NCBI GenBank assembly: GCA_031548325.1
Contig: JAVBRE010000176.1
Location: forward strand, 1 to 38,544
Direction of reading: 5' to 3'
Source: FLUQ01 sp031548325
GTDB taxonomy: Bacteria; Desulfobacterota; Desulfovibrionia; Desulfovibrionales; Desulfovibrionaceae
DNA: 38,544 nucleotides
The notes under the pieces were generated by a model, which searched no databases, had not been told where the DNA came from, and worked only from the letters and a program-made list of their open reading frames with translations. Of the stretch, positions 15,674 through 23,044 are shown in pieces (the stretch's first letter is position 1; every line of letters starts with the position of its first letter). Made by a program: the position numbers and the translations under genes.

Positions 15674-16699
15674 TTATTCTTTTTTCTTGCTTTCGTCCTG
15701 CGCTTCGATAGTGCCGGCTTCTGTTTTCACCACCGGCTCTTCAACCGTTTTTTCTTGCGGTTCTTCTTTTTCCGGATACATGACGGAGGCGACGATTCCG
15801 GCGACCAGCAGGCCCAGCACTATGGCCAGGCTGACCAGCGGCGGCACGTGGATGATGTCCACCACGTCCAGCAACATCTTGACGCCGATGAAGGCGAGCA
15901 CCGCGATGACCGATTTTTCCAGGTGGCAGAGAAAGCGGTTGGCCGCGGCCAGCAGAAAATAGAGCGAACGCAGGCCCAGAATGGCAAAAATGTTCGAGGT
16001 ATAGACCAGAAATGGGTCGCGGGTGATGGCGATGACCGCAGGCACGCTGTCAAAGGCGAACATGACGTCGGCTATTTCAATGACCACCAGACAGAGAAAG
16101 AGCGGGGTGCAGTGCAGCAGCCCGTTGATTCTGACGAAAAAACTGTGACCTTCAAGCCTGGGGTGCACCAGAAAAAAGCGTCTGGTCAGGCGCACGCTCC
16201 AGTGGTTGCTGTAATCGGTGATGGCAGAACACTCTTCTTTGCTGTTCTGCCACATCTTCCAGGCGGACCAGAGCACGAAGAGGCCAAAGGCCGTCAACGC
16301 CCATTTGCCGAACAGCAGCAGGAAGGACGTGCCCGCGGCCACAAAGATGACGCGCATGACGAGCGCGCCGAGAATGCCGTAGTACAGCACCCGGTGCTGC
16401 AATTCGTCGCGGATGGAAAAAGAGGAGAAAATGGCGATGAAGACGAAAAGGTTGTCCACGGACAGGGACTTTTCCAGAAAGTACCCGGCCAGAAAAAGCG
16501 AGCTGTCTTCAATGCCGTGGGTGGCGCCCACATACCAGGCAAAGCCGAGGGACAAAAGCACCCAGAAGATGCTCCAAAGGGCGGCGTCACGCATGGAAAT
16601 GGCTTTGTCCGCCTTGTGCGCGTAAAGGTCGACAATCAGCGCGACAATGACGAGCGCACTGAAGGCCAGCACGTTCCACCAAGAATAATGACCGATCAT
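15674..16699 (-). CDS. TerC-family integral membrane protein (Alx-like)
   Basis: The 341-residue protein has about eight or nine membrane segments. It carries the TerC signature of acidic residues in the membrane: LEKSLSVDNLFVFIAIFSSF and, in the second half, DVMFAFDSVPAVIAITRDPF. The C-terminal tail is hydrophilic, Glu/Lys-rich and poorly structured (about 308-341). TerC/Alx proteins are linked to manganese export and metal loading of secreted proteins; older literature links the name to tellurite. A GGGA site precedes the ATG. I found no convincing yybP-ykoY manganese riboswitch in the 106 bases upstream. Confidence 0.92.
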   Translation of the reverse strand: MIGHYSWWNVLAFSALVIVALIVDLYAHKADKAISMRDAALWSIFWVLLSLGFAWYVGATHGIEDSSLFLAGYFLEKSLSVDNLFVFIAIFSSFSIRDELQHRVLYYGILGALVMRVIFVAAGTSFLLLFGKWALTAFGLFVLWSAWKMWQNSKEECSAITDYSNHWSVRLTRRFFLVHPRLEGHSFFVRINGLLHCTPLFLCLVVIEIADVMFAFDSVPAVIAITRDPFLVYTSNIFAILGLRSLYFLLAAANRFLCHLEKSVIAVLAFIGVKMLLDVVDIIHVPPLVSLAIVLGLLVAGIVASVMYPEKEEPQEKTVEEPVVKTEAGTIEAQDESKKKE

Positions 16700-16805
16700 A
16701 ACGTTCCCGCTTCGTTATTTAATGGTTGCGGCTAAAGTGTGGTACACCCGGTTTCGTAACAGGTAATGCGGGCAAGGGCAAAAGATTTGTCATTCGTGCC
16801 CCTTC

Positions 16806-17711
16806 TCAACGCAAAAAAATCATGGCCGTGCCGCAAAAGGCGATCAGGGTGCCGATGACGGCGCGGGTGGAGGGCCGCTTTCGCTCTATAGCAGCGGTCA
16901 GAAAAATGATCAGCACCGGCTGCAGGCCGATCAGCGTGGCGGCGATGCCCGCCTGTGTGAGGTGCATGGCGAAGGGAGCGAGAAAGTTGCCCACGGTGCT
17001 GACGGTGCAGCCCAGCAGCATCAGCCGGATGATGGCCCATGAGGACCAGGCGCTGTGAAGAAAAGTGAACAGGTTGCCGCGCAACAGCGTTCCCGCCCAG
17101 ATGATGCCCCCGCCCAGGGCAATGCGTAAAAATGCGGCCCAGGTCGGATGAACGCCGAGCAGCAAGGCTTGCTTGAGCAGCAGAAAACCGGCCGCCATAG
17201 CGACGGCGGCGATAAAGGCGTAGGCCACGCCGCGCCAAAATTGCCCGGAGTCGGGACCGGAAAAATTCGCGTGTTGTTTGAAGCCCCCTTCCATCAACAC
17301 AAAGGCCACGCCGAAACTGGCGGCGGCGATGCCCGCCGCGCCCAGCAGGCCGACGCTTTCGCCCAGAAAGACATAGCCGAGGATGGCGGTGATGCAGGCT
17401 GAAAGGGAGTGCACAAGCAGGGCCAGCCGGGGGCCGATCATCACCGCCGCGGAATAAAGCAAGGGGTCGCTGACGACAAAGCCGCCGAAGGCGGAAAAGG
17501 CCAGCAGCAGCAAAGAGCTGCCGGGAAGACGCGTGTCGGCGCCCAGAATCAGGCAGATCATGCCCATGGCGGCGAGGAACAGGGGTATACGTGCCGCCGT
17601 GAGCCCCAGCGCGCCTATTTTGCGGCCGATCATGGTGTGGACATAGCAAGACCCGGCCCAGCTGGCGGCCGTGACCAGGGCGGCTATTTCCCCTGCGCCT
17701 AGTTGCGGCAT
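16806..17711 (-). CDS. EamA/DMT-superfamily transporter
   Basis: The 301-residue protein has about ten membrane segments in two EamA repeats. The first contains GLTAARIPLFLAAMGM and GYVFLGESVGLLGAAGI; the second contains FLRIALGGGIIWAG and ends in AVIGTLIAFCGTAMIFL. DMT carriers move small metabolites, often amino acids or nucleosides, outward; the substrate here is unknown. The gene starts 7 bases after the end of the rarD-type gene and is probably cotranscribed with it. Confidence 0.85.
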   Translation of the reverse strand: MPQLGAGEIAALVTAASWAGSCYVHTMIGRKIGALGLTAARIPLFLAAMGMICLILGADTRLPGSSLLLLAFSAFGGFVVSDPLLYSAAVMIGPRLALLVHSLSACITAILGYVFLGESVGLLGAAGIAAASFGVAFVLMEGGFKQHANFSGPDSGQFWRGVAYAFIAAVAMAAGFLLLKQALLLGVHPTWAAFLRIALGGGIIWAGTLLRGNLFTFLHSAWSSWAIIRLMLLGCTVSTVGNFLAPFAMHLTQAGIAATLIGLQPVLIIFLTAAIERKRPSTRAVIGTLIAFCGTAMIFLR

Positions 17712-17718
17712 ACGGTCC

Positions 17719-18645
17719 TCATGGCGCTGTCCGTCCGGATTCCGTTTTGCCGCGCTTGCGCAGGCTGTCCACTGTGTACAGGGTCAGCGCGATCCAGATG
17801 GCGACGAAGGAAACCGTCATGCCGAGCGTCAGTGTTTCGTGAAAAATGAAAATCCCGAGCAGAAAAGAACAACTGGGGGAGATATATTGCAAAATGCCCA
17901 AGGTCGTAAAAGGCAGGTGACGCGCTCCGTACGCATACAAAATCAAAGGAACGGAGGTGATGACGCCGGTTCCCGCCAGCAGCAGACTTTCCCTTCCGTT
18001 CGCACCCCAGACAGGCAGTCCCGTCTCCGCTCCTGCCCAAAGAATATAGCCCAGAGCGAAGGGGGCCAGAACAAAGGTTTCAAGGGTCAGGCCGGGCAGC
18101 GACTCCACAGGGGCCAGCTTGCGCATCAGAGCGTAAGAGGAAAAGAGCAGGGCCAGCCCCAGCCCCACCCAGGGCAGTTGTCCGGTCATGGCGATCTGGG
18201 CGCTGACCCCGGCCAGCGCGATGAGAATGGCCGCCCGGCGGGCCGGACCGGGCCTGTCTTTAAACAGAAAAATTCCCATGCAGATGGTCAGCAGCGGGTT
18301 GATGAAATAGCCCAGGCTGGTTTCCAGCACCTGGCCGTTGTTGACGGCCCAGATGAACAACAGCCAGTTGCAGCCCAGAATGACGCTGCTGGCGCAGAGC
18401 CCGCGCATGGTCCGCCAGTTGCGGGCCGCTTTGAGCATTTCATCGAAACGCCTGGCGGCGATCACAAGGGGCAGCAGAAAGATGAAAGACCAGAAAATGC
18501 GATGGCAGAGTATCAGCGGAGCCGGCACATCGCGCAGCAGGTGCCAGTAAAGCGGCAAGGTCCCCCAGATGCAGGACGAGCCGATCGCGGCCCAGAAGCC
18601 GAGATCGGCCTTGAACGCGGAAGGACTGGGTAATGAAACACGCAT
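17719..18645 (-). CDS. rarD: RarD-type EamA transporter (copy 1)
   Basis: The 308-residue membrane protein has about ten TM segments and the RarD pattern: WGTLPLYWHLL near the start, NNGQVLETSLGYFINPLL, and YGARHLPFTTLGILQYISPS near the end. The ATG at 18645 has GAGG nine bases upstream; the longer frame adds 70 residues with no membrane character. RarD is named from chloramphenicol sensitivity studies, and its substrate is unclear. A second, clearly related copy lies at 36141-37082. The downstream DMT gene follows after 7 bases. Confidence 0.88.
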   Translation of the reverse strand: MRVSLPSPSAFKADLGFWAAIGSSCIWGTLPLYWHLLRDVPAPLILCHRIFWSFIFLLPLVIAARRFDEMLKAARNWRTMRGLCASSVILGCNWLLFIWAVNNGQVLETSLGYFINPLLTICMGIFLFKDRPGPARRAAILIALAGVSAQIAMTGQLPWVGLGLALLFSSYALMRKLAPVESLPGLTLETFVLAPFALGYILWAGAETGLPVWGANGRESLLLAGTGVITSVPLILYAYGARHLPFTTLGILQYISPSCSFLLGIFIFHETLTLGMTVSFVAIWIALTLYTVDSLRKRGKTESGRTAP

Positions 18646-18725
18646 GGCGGAAAACCTCGAAAGAAAGCCCCGCCTGGCGGGATATCCTCGCCGGGCAGGG
18701 CCTGATATCGCGTCGACGTTACAAC

Positions 18726-19286
18726 TCAGAAAGCTTTGATGAAAGAGCGGGCGAACAGCGCTTCCACGGCTTCGCTCCCGTTTTTTTCCAGAAAACGGGT
18801 GCCCGTGGCCGTGAACAGGCGATGCCCGACGACAGGTTCCAATTCCGGCACCCAAAGGTCGTTGTCCCAGCGAAACCAGCCGTTCCGGCTCTGGTCGAAG
18901 ACGCAGAGAGGCTTGTTGCAGATTTTGGCGAACTCCGCCCCCCAGCCGGTCCCTCCGCGCACGGTGCCGTCTTCGAGAATGGTCCCCACAACATAGACTT
19001 CGTACCCGCTGCTGACTTGCCAGCAGATGGATTGCAGCACTTTGCGGAAGATGGGAGCGCGGGTATATTCCCGGCGCAGCAGTTTGGACACGTAGCTCAA
19101 GCTGACGTCTTTGAGCGCCAGCTCGTCGCCGGTCAGAACCCTGAGGCCGCGCGCGCGTTCCGCCTGATGCCCGTCAAAGCTGAAGTTGACTTCCTGAATG
19201 CCGTATTTTTCGGCCAGAGCGCCAAAAAAGGCTTCGGTGCCCGGCGCGCCGCCGCTGAACAAGGTGCAGTCGTGAGAAGAAAGCAT
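18726..19286 (-). CDS. SLOG/LOG-like Rossmann-fold protein, function unknown
   Basis: The 186-residue protein starts at the ATG at 19286, with an excellent CGGAGGAATT site. It opens with SSHDCTLFSGGAPGTEAFFG, a glycine-rich loop followed by an acidic residue as in SLOG/DprA/LOG nucleotide-binding proteins. A second loop, GGTGWGAEFAKICNKPLCVFDQ, occupies the place of the second SLOG motif. The last third contains several Trp residues (NGWFRWDNDLWVPEL). SLOG proteins bind or process nucleotide-derived ligands, some in signalling or defence; that is family knowledge, and the role here is unknown. The leader carries three hairpins (19308-19365) and an operator-like dyad. Confidence 0.65.
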   Translation of the reverse strand: MLSSHDCTLFSGGAPGTEAFFGALAEKYGIQEVNFSFDGHQAERARGLRVLTGDELALKDVSLSYVSKLLRREYTRAPIFRKVLQSICWQVSSGYEVYVVGTILEDGTVRGGTGWGAEFAKICNKPLCVFDQSRNGWFRWDNDLWVPELEPVVGHRLFTATGTRFLEKNGSEAVEALFARSFIKAF

Positions 19287-19307
19287 AATTCCTCCGGTTT
19301 TGCTCTG

Positions 19308-19365
19308 GAGCAATTTCAAAGTGAAATTGCTCGGCAGCCGCGAAGCGGCTGCCCACGAAGTGGGC
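19308..19365. repeat. Three tandem perfect hairpins (REP-like or leader structure)
   Basis: Hairpin 1 has 11-bp arms (19308-19318, 19322-19332). Hairpin 2 has 9-bp arms (19333-19341, 19345-19353). Hairpin 3 has 6-bp arms (19351-19356, 19360-19365). All loops are three bases. Hairpins 2 and 3 share three bases and so compete. The block lies about 22 bases upstream of the SLOG-like start codon. A degraded partial copy of hairpin 1 can be seen at about 19436-19460. Confidence 0.65.
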
Positions 19366-19388
19366 CTTTATCTTTGTAATCTCGCATT

Positions 19389-19414
19389 GTTATATACTGA
19401 AACGTATACCGTTT
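19389..19414 (-). promoter_or_regulatory. Possible promoter and operator of the SLOG-like gene
   Basis: On the minus strand a -10-like TATAAC (19394-19389) lies just downstream of a dyad with arms AAACG/CGTTT around GTATA (19400-19414). The dyad would overlap the -35 to -10 region, a normal place for a repressor site. A convincing -35 is missing. Confidence 0.3.
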
Positions 19415-19540
19415 GCTAAACTCTCATTGCGTAATCTCAAAAGTGAAATGCTCTGGTCTGGGCAATGCTGGTATGGCGGCACCATAGCCAAGTCGCGATG
19501 CTTTGTATAGGAGATGCCGCGTCGGGAAACGTTCGCCGCG

Positions 19541-20353
19541 TTATTTTCGCCCGAGAACGCAAAGGTCGCCGGCGGCAAGCTTCAGCAGCTCGGCTGCGCT
19601 GCGTCGGTCGCAGGCCAGTTCGTAGAACCCCTGGCTGCCGGGCATAAGGCCGATGCCGTCTGCGGGAATGGCTGCATAGTGCGTTGCCGCGATCAGGGGG
19701 ACGGGAGCGCCCCCCTTGCCGGGCGCCGGCAACAGCGGGCCTTTGGGGGGGGGATGCCCCAGCGGCAGGTTCAGCACGCAGTTGCCGAAACGATCCACAT
19801 GCAGCACCACGCAGAGCAGACCTTCCGGAAGGGCCGCGGGAACGGCCCAAGCGGGAGACAGGCGGACCTCGGCGTCTTCAGATTCAAGCGCATCGCCAAA
19901 ATCGTCCGGCGATGCGCCCAGAGCCAGCTTCGCGGCCAGAGGAGCCAGAATGTCACGGCCGTGAAAGACGCCTCTGGTGTCGAAAGGCGGGATGCGCCAT
20001 GCCCTGATCCGGCCTTCCTTGCGCATGTCGCGCCCCGCCAGAGAAAGCAAGCCGTTGTCCGGCCCGAGCAGCGTATGCGCGCCGTCGGTAATGCAGAGCA
20101 GGTCGCGCATCGACCCCACGCCGGGGTCGACGACGCAGAGAAAAATGGTCCCCGCCGCGTGGTGGGGCCGGGCGGCGGCCAGGAAAAAAGCGCCGGCGGT
20201 GACGGAAAAGGGGGGCACTCCGTGGGAAAGATCCAGACAGGGCACATGGGGGGCAAGGCGGCGCAACACGGCCCGCAATTCTCCGGCATAGGGGTCGTCG
20301 TAGCCGAAATCGGTGAGCAGGGAAAACGCCGGAGCCTGCGCCGGACTCGTCAT
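19541..20353 (-). CDS. SAM hydrolase (adenosine-forming), DUF62 family
   Basis: The 270-residue protein belongs to the S-adenosylmethionine hydroxide adenosyltransferase family, which splits SAM into adenosine and methionine. It begins with LLTDFGYDDPYAGELRAVL. The Asp-Arg-His set that activates water is present: Asp76 in VVDPGVGS, Arg83 in SMRDLL and His131 in FHGRDILAP. That separates it from the related fluorinases and chlorinases. PDNGLL is also conserved. Its ATG overlaps the rex stop codon (ATGA), so it is translationally coupled to rex. Why a redox regulator and SAM removal are coupled is unclear. Confidence 0.9.
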   Translation of the reverse strand: MTSPAQAPAFSLLTDFGYDDPYAGELRAVLRRLAPHVPCLDLSHGVPPFSVTAGAFFLAAARPHHAAGTIFLCVVDPGVGSMRDLLCITDGAHTLLGPDNGLLSLAGRDMRKEGRIRAWRIPPFDTRGVFHGRDILAPLAAKLALGASPDDFGDALESEDAEVRLSPAWAVPAALPEGLLCVVLHVDRFGNCVLNLPLGHPPPKGPLLPAPGKGGAPVPLIAATHYAAIPADGIGLMPGSQGFYELACDRRSAAELLKLAAGDLCVLGRK

Positions 20354-20997
20354 TTGTTGTTGTTCGAAGTGGTGATGTTGAAGGACAGCGCGTAAAGGTG
20401 GTGGAAAAAATCCACATATTCCAGAAACACGTGGTCCGGCACGAAAATGCGGGCGGGCACGAAGTTGAGGATGCCGCGGATGCCCGCTTCCACCAGTTGA
20501 TCGGCCACCTGCTGCGCCCAGGCGGGAGGGGTGGTGATGATGCCGATTTTGGCGTCAAGGGCTTCGGTGCATTCTTTGAGGCAGTGCACGTTCTGCACCA
20601 TGATGCCGTCGATTTTTTCCCCGATTTTTTCGGGGTCGGAATCGAAGGCGCCGATGATATGATAGCTGCGCAGCGAAAAATCGCGGTGATTCAAAAGAGC
20701 CCGGCCCAGTTTTCCGGTGCCGACCAGCACGCAGTTCCAGGGTTTGTCGGCGCCCAGAGCTTCCGCGATGGAGGCCATGAGGTTGGCTATGTTGTAGCCG
20801 ACGCCGCGCACGCCGAATTCTCCGAAATAGGTAAGATCTTTACGAATCTGCGACGCGTTGACCGCGCAGGCTTTGGCCAGCGGTTCGGAAGAAATAACCG
20901 CAATGCCGTCATCATGCAGTTTTTCCAGAACTTCGAGATAGATCGCCAGCCGTTGAATCGTGGCGCGGGGGATGTGCGCGGTTTTTTGGGCTATCAT
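20350..20997 (-). CDS. rex: Redox-sensing transcriptional repressor Rex
   Basis: The 215-residue repressor reads the NADH/NAD+ ratio. The N-terminal winged helix (about 1-80) includes VNASQIRKDLTYFGEFGVRGVGYNI, the DNA-recognition region. The Rossmann domain has VLVGTGKLGRALL (93-98 is GxGxxG), and the C-terminal VPARIFVPDHVF block belongs to the dimer-swapped helix region. In Desulfovibrio, Rex is reported to control sulfate-reduction and ATP-synthase genes. Here rex lies 78 bases downstream of atpE on the same strand, which supports that link. An AGTC...CGGAGCAAGCC leader gives a good ribosome site. I could not find a clear TTGTGA-type operator nearby. Confidence 0.96.
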   Translation of the reverse strand: MIAQKTAHIPRATIQRLAIYLEVLEKLHDDGIAVISSEPLAKACAVNASQIRKDLTYFGEFGVRGVGYNIANLMASIAEALGADKPWNCVLVGTGKLGRALLNHRDFSLRSYHIIGAFDSDPEKIGEKIDGIMVQNVHCLKECTEALDAKIGIITTPPAWAQQVADQLVEAGIRGILNFVPARIFVPDHVFLEYVDFFHHLYALSFNITTSNNNK

Positions 20998-21033
20998 GGC
21001 TTGCTCCGTAAAGTCAGACTATCAGCGGAGACA

Positions 21034-21062
21034 CCGCGGGCGCCCGTTATGGACGCCCGCGG
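21034..21062 (-). other. Strong hairpin between atpE and rex
   Basis: Perfect 9-bp GC arms (21034-21042, 21054-21062) enclose an 11-base loop, 14 bases past the atpE stop. There is no T-run after it, so it is more likely an RNA-stability or processing hairpin than an intrinsic terminator. It would favour high c-subunit output relative to rex. Confidence 0.5.
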
Positions 21063-21075
21063 CCTGCGTTTCGGC

Positions 21076-21432
21076 TCAGCCGAAAGGACGCACGAACAGC
21101 AGAATCATGCAGATGACCAGGGCGTAGATGGCCAGCGATTCGATGAAGGCCAGGCCCAGCAGCAAAATGGTGGTCAGCTTGTTGCTGGCTTCGGGGTTGC
21201 GGGCCACGCCTTCGCAGGCGGCTTTGAGGCCCATGCCCTGACCGATGCCGCAACCGGCGGCGGCAATGGCCATACCGATGGCGGCCGCCAGAGCGGTCAG
21301 GCCCAAGCCGTCGGCGTTCAGGGACGCGCGTGCGGCCGGGGCTGCGGCAGCGGCGGCGTCGGCCGCGACAGCCACGCCCGCCATCGCCAGGGTAGCGAGA
21401 ACGCTGCACAGAGCGGTGAACAATTTACGCAT
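21076..21432 (-). CDS. atpE: F0F1 ATP synthase subunit c
   Basis: The 118-residue protein is the rotor-ring subunit. It begins with a cleavable-looking leader (to about residue 24, AVAA) and an Ala-rich stretch, followed by two membrane helices and the polar loop GVARNPEA. The ion-binding carboxylate is Glu98 in GLAFIESLAIYALV. Gln65 (GIGQG), Glu98, Ser99 and Tyr103 have the spacing of the Ilyobacter/Propionigenium sodium ligands Gln32, Glu65, Ser66 and Tyr70. Thr67 is replaced by Leu. Sodium coupling is thus possible but unproven. AAGGAG precedes the ATG. Confidence 0.96.
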   Translation of the reverse strand: MRKLFTALCSVLATLAMAGVAVAADAAAAAAPAARASLNADGLGLTALAAAIGMAIAAAGCGIGQGMGLKAACEGVARNPEASNKLTTILLLGLAFIESLAIYALVICMILLFVRPFG

Positions 21433-21521
21433 GCAAAGCTCCTTATGATGTTCTATATGTTGTGGCTTTCGCCATTCCCCACTAATAAATGGTCCTTTTC
21501 TGAAAAAACTCGGTTATCCTG

Positions 21522-22226
21522 TTAATGCGCGTGCTCAATGGCCCCTTGCAAATAGATCATAGTCAGCATGAAGAAAATAAAGGCCTGCAAGACCTTGGCC
21601 AGCAGAAACAGGAAATAGACCGGAAAGGTGCTGATGACCGGCAGCAGAAAGAAGAAGAGCACCAGCACGATTTCCTCGCCCCGGATATTGCCGAAAAGTC
21701 GCAGAGTCAGAGACAGGGGACGGGCCAGATGGCTGATGAGCTCGATGGGCAGCATCAGCGGCGCGAGAATGGGCATGGGGCCCATGAAGTGATGAATGTA
21801 TCCGAATTTCCAGCGCTTGATGCCCTGGTAGTTGTAATAGCAGAAGACGAAGAGGGCCATGGCCGCGTTGGTGTTGACGTTGGCCGTGGGCGCGTCGCAG
21901 CCGGGCAGCAGGCCGAACAGGTTTTGCACCAGAATGAACAGAAAAATTCCGCACAGCAGGGGAAAGAACTTGCGCCCCTCTTCGCCGATGCTGCTGACAG
22001 TCACCTGTTCAAGCCCGTCGATGACGGTTTCCAGCACGTTCTGAAGTTTTCCCGGCACCAGGGTCAGGCGGGAACGGGCGATAATGCCGGTGAGAAACAG
22101 TACGCCCATGGCCATCCATGTGTAGACGACATGTTTGAACTCAACGGTCCTGCCCGCGATGGTTACGTGGTCAAGTCCGAGAAAGGTCGAGATGAGTACC
22201 GGTTCCGGCAAACCGCCGCCAGCCAT
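21522..22226 (-). CDS. atpB: F0F1 ATP synthase subunit a
   Basis: The 234-residue stator subunit forms the ion half-channels against the c-ring. The essential arginine lies in SHLARPLSLTLRLFGNIRGEE, and the last helix (FIFFMLTMIYLQGAIEHAH) closes the channel. Start ATG at 22226 has AGGAGATATAGTC upstream; the longer frame runs back through atpI and is not real. It follows atpI by 2 bases, and atpE comes next after an 89-base gap. The F1 genes are not in this window, as expected for genomes with split F0 and F1 clusters. Confidence 0.95.
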   Translation of the reverse strand: MAGGGLPEPVLISTFLGLDHVTIAGRTVEFKHVVYTWMAMGVLFLTGIIARSRLTLVPGKLQNVLETVIDGLEQVTVSSIGEEGRKFFPLLCGIFLFILVQNLFGLLPGCDAPTANVNTNAAMALFVFCYYNYQGIKRWKFGYIHHFMGPMPILAPLMLPIELISHLARPLSLTLRLFGNIRGEEIVLVLFFFLLPVISTFPVYFLFLLAKVLQAFIFFMLTMIYLQGAIEHAH

Positions 22227-22228
22227 GA

Positions 22229-22663
22229 CTATATCTCCTTGAAAGAATTGCCCGCGATCCCGGCCGCGCCGCGAACCGCCAGGGCCGCCGCCACCGTAGA
22301 GAGTCCCGCCAGCAGCGGAACTACGGGAAGATGCAGTTGGACAAGAAGCAGATACAAAGCCGCGCCGGTCAGGGCGAAACGGCCCAGAAACGCGCAGAGA
22401 TGCGCGACAAGCACCGCCGGGGCGTATGTCTGTCCCATGGCCCGGACCACGGACCGTGCAAGCTGCCATAAGTTCAGGGTTGCAAGAGCCGCGCCCAGCC
22501 CGAAGGCCAGCGGCCAGACGGAAAAGGGAAGCAGCGCCAGGCCGGCGGCCAGACCGGCGAAGGCGAACAGCGTCTGCCCGCTGAGAATGCGCCGCATGTC
22601 CGAAGAGGCAATACCCCGGTTTCGCAGGCGTTTTTCAATCTCGAGGCGGATTTTTCCGATCAT
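22229..22663 (-). CDS. atpI: ATP synthase accessory protein AtpI
   Basis: The 144-residue protein has four predicted membrane helices after a basic N-terminus (IGKIRLEIEKRLRNRG). Its length and position directly before atpB match the ATP synthase subunit I family (PF03899), which helps assemble the c-ring or supply magnesium. The ATG at 22663 overlaps the end of atpZ by 29 bases; an in-frame ATG three codons further up (22672) is also possible. Sequence similarity in this family is low, so the call rests mainly on topology and context. Confidence 0.75.
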   Translation of the reverse strand: MIGKIRLEIEKRLRNRGIASSDMRRILSGQTLFAFAGLAAGLALLPFSVWPLAFGLGAALATLNLWQLARSVVRAMGQTYAPAVLVAHLCAFLGRFALTGAALYLLLVQLHLPVVPLLAGLSTVAAALAVRGAAGIAGNSFKEI

Positions 22664-22907
22664 TAGTCGCATCCTGATCCCGCAGCAACTTCTGCGCTTC
22701 ACGGTATGTGTTCAGGCAGCCGGCAACAAAGCCGAGGGCCAGAAAAATCCAGAACCACCAGGCGGCGTCAAAGCGTTGCCATAAAAAATACCCGATAGCG
22801 CCGCCCGTGAGCATACCGGAGACAAGGTGCAGCCCTACGACGCTCGCCCGGGCGATGGAACCGCTGAACAAGGGCGTTTCCGGAGGCTTCTTTTTGGGAA
22901 AGATCAA
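22635..22907 (-). CDS. atpZ: AtpZ/AtpI-family small membrane protein
   Basis: The 90-residue product has two membrane helices: VVGLHLVSGMLTGGAIGYFLW and FWIFLALGFVAGCLNTYREA. The G/W/F pattern of the second hairpin is typical of AtpZ (PF09527), found at the head of F0 operons and thought to assist assembly or cation supply. I start it at TTG 22907, because GGAGG lies five bases upstream and the protein then has the usual size. A longer in-frame GTG start at 23048 would overlap the preceding stop codon but lacks a ribosome site. Confidence 0.7.
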   Translation of the reverse strand: MIFPKKKPPETPLFSGSIARASVVGLHLVSGMLTGGAIGYFLWQRFDAAWWFWIFLALGFVAGCLNTYREAQKLLRDQDATNDRKNPPRD

Positions 22908-23044
22908 AGCGCCCTCCGCCGCCTGTCGCACTATGCACAAGCTGATTTCGTACCACAGGGGGTATGTGGCGTCAATCAACCGAGCCGCTGCGCCTCCGCC
23001 GGAAAACGTGGACAAAGCTGCCGTCGCGTTTGCGGCCCGCCGTT

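Noticed and set aside
16700..16805. Possible manganese (yybP-ykoY) riboswitch before terC
   Set aside because: TerC genes often have one, but I could not find the conserved stem and loop motifs in this 106-base gap.
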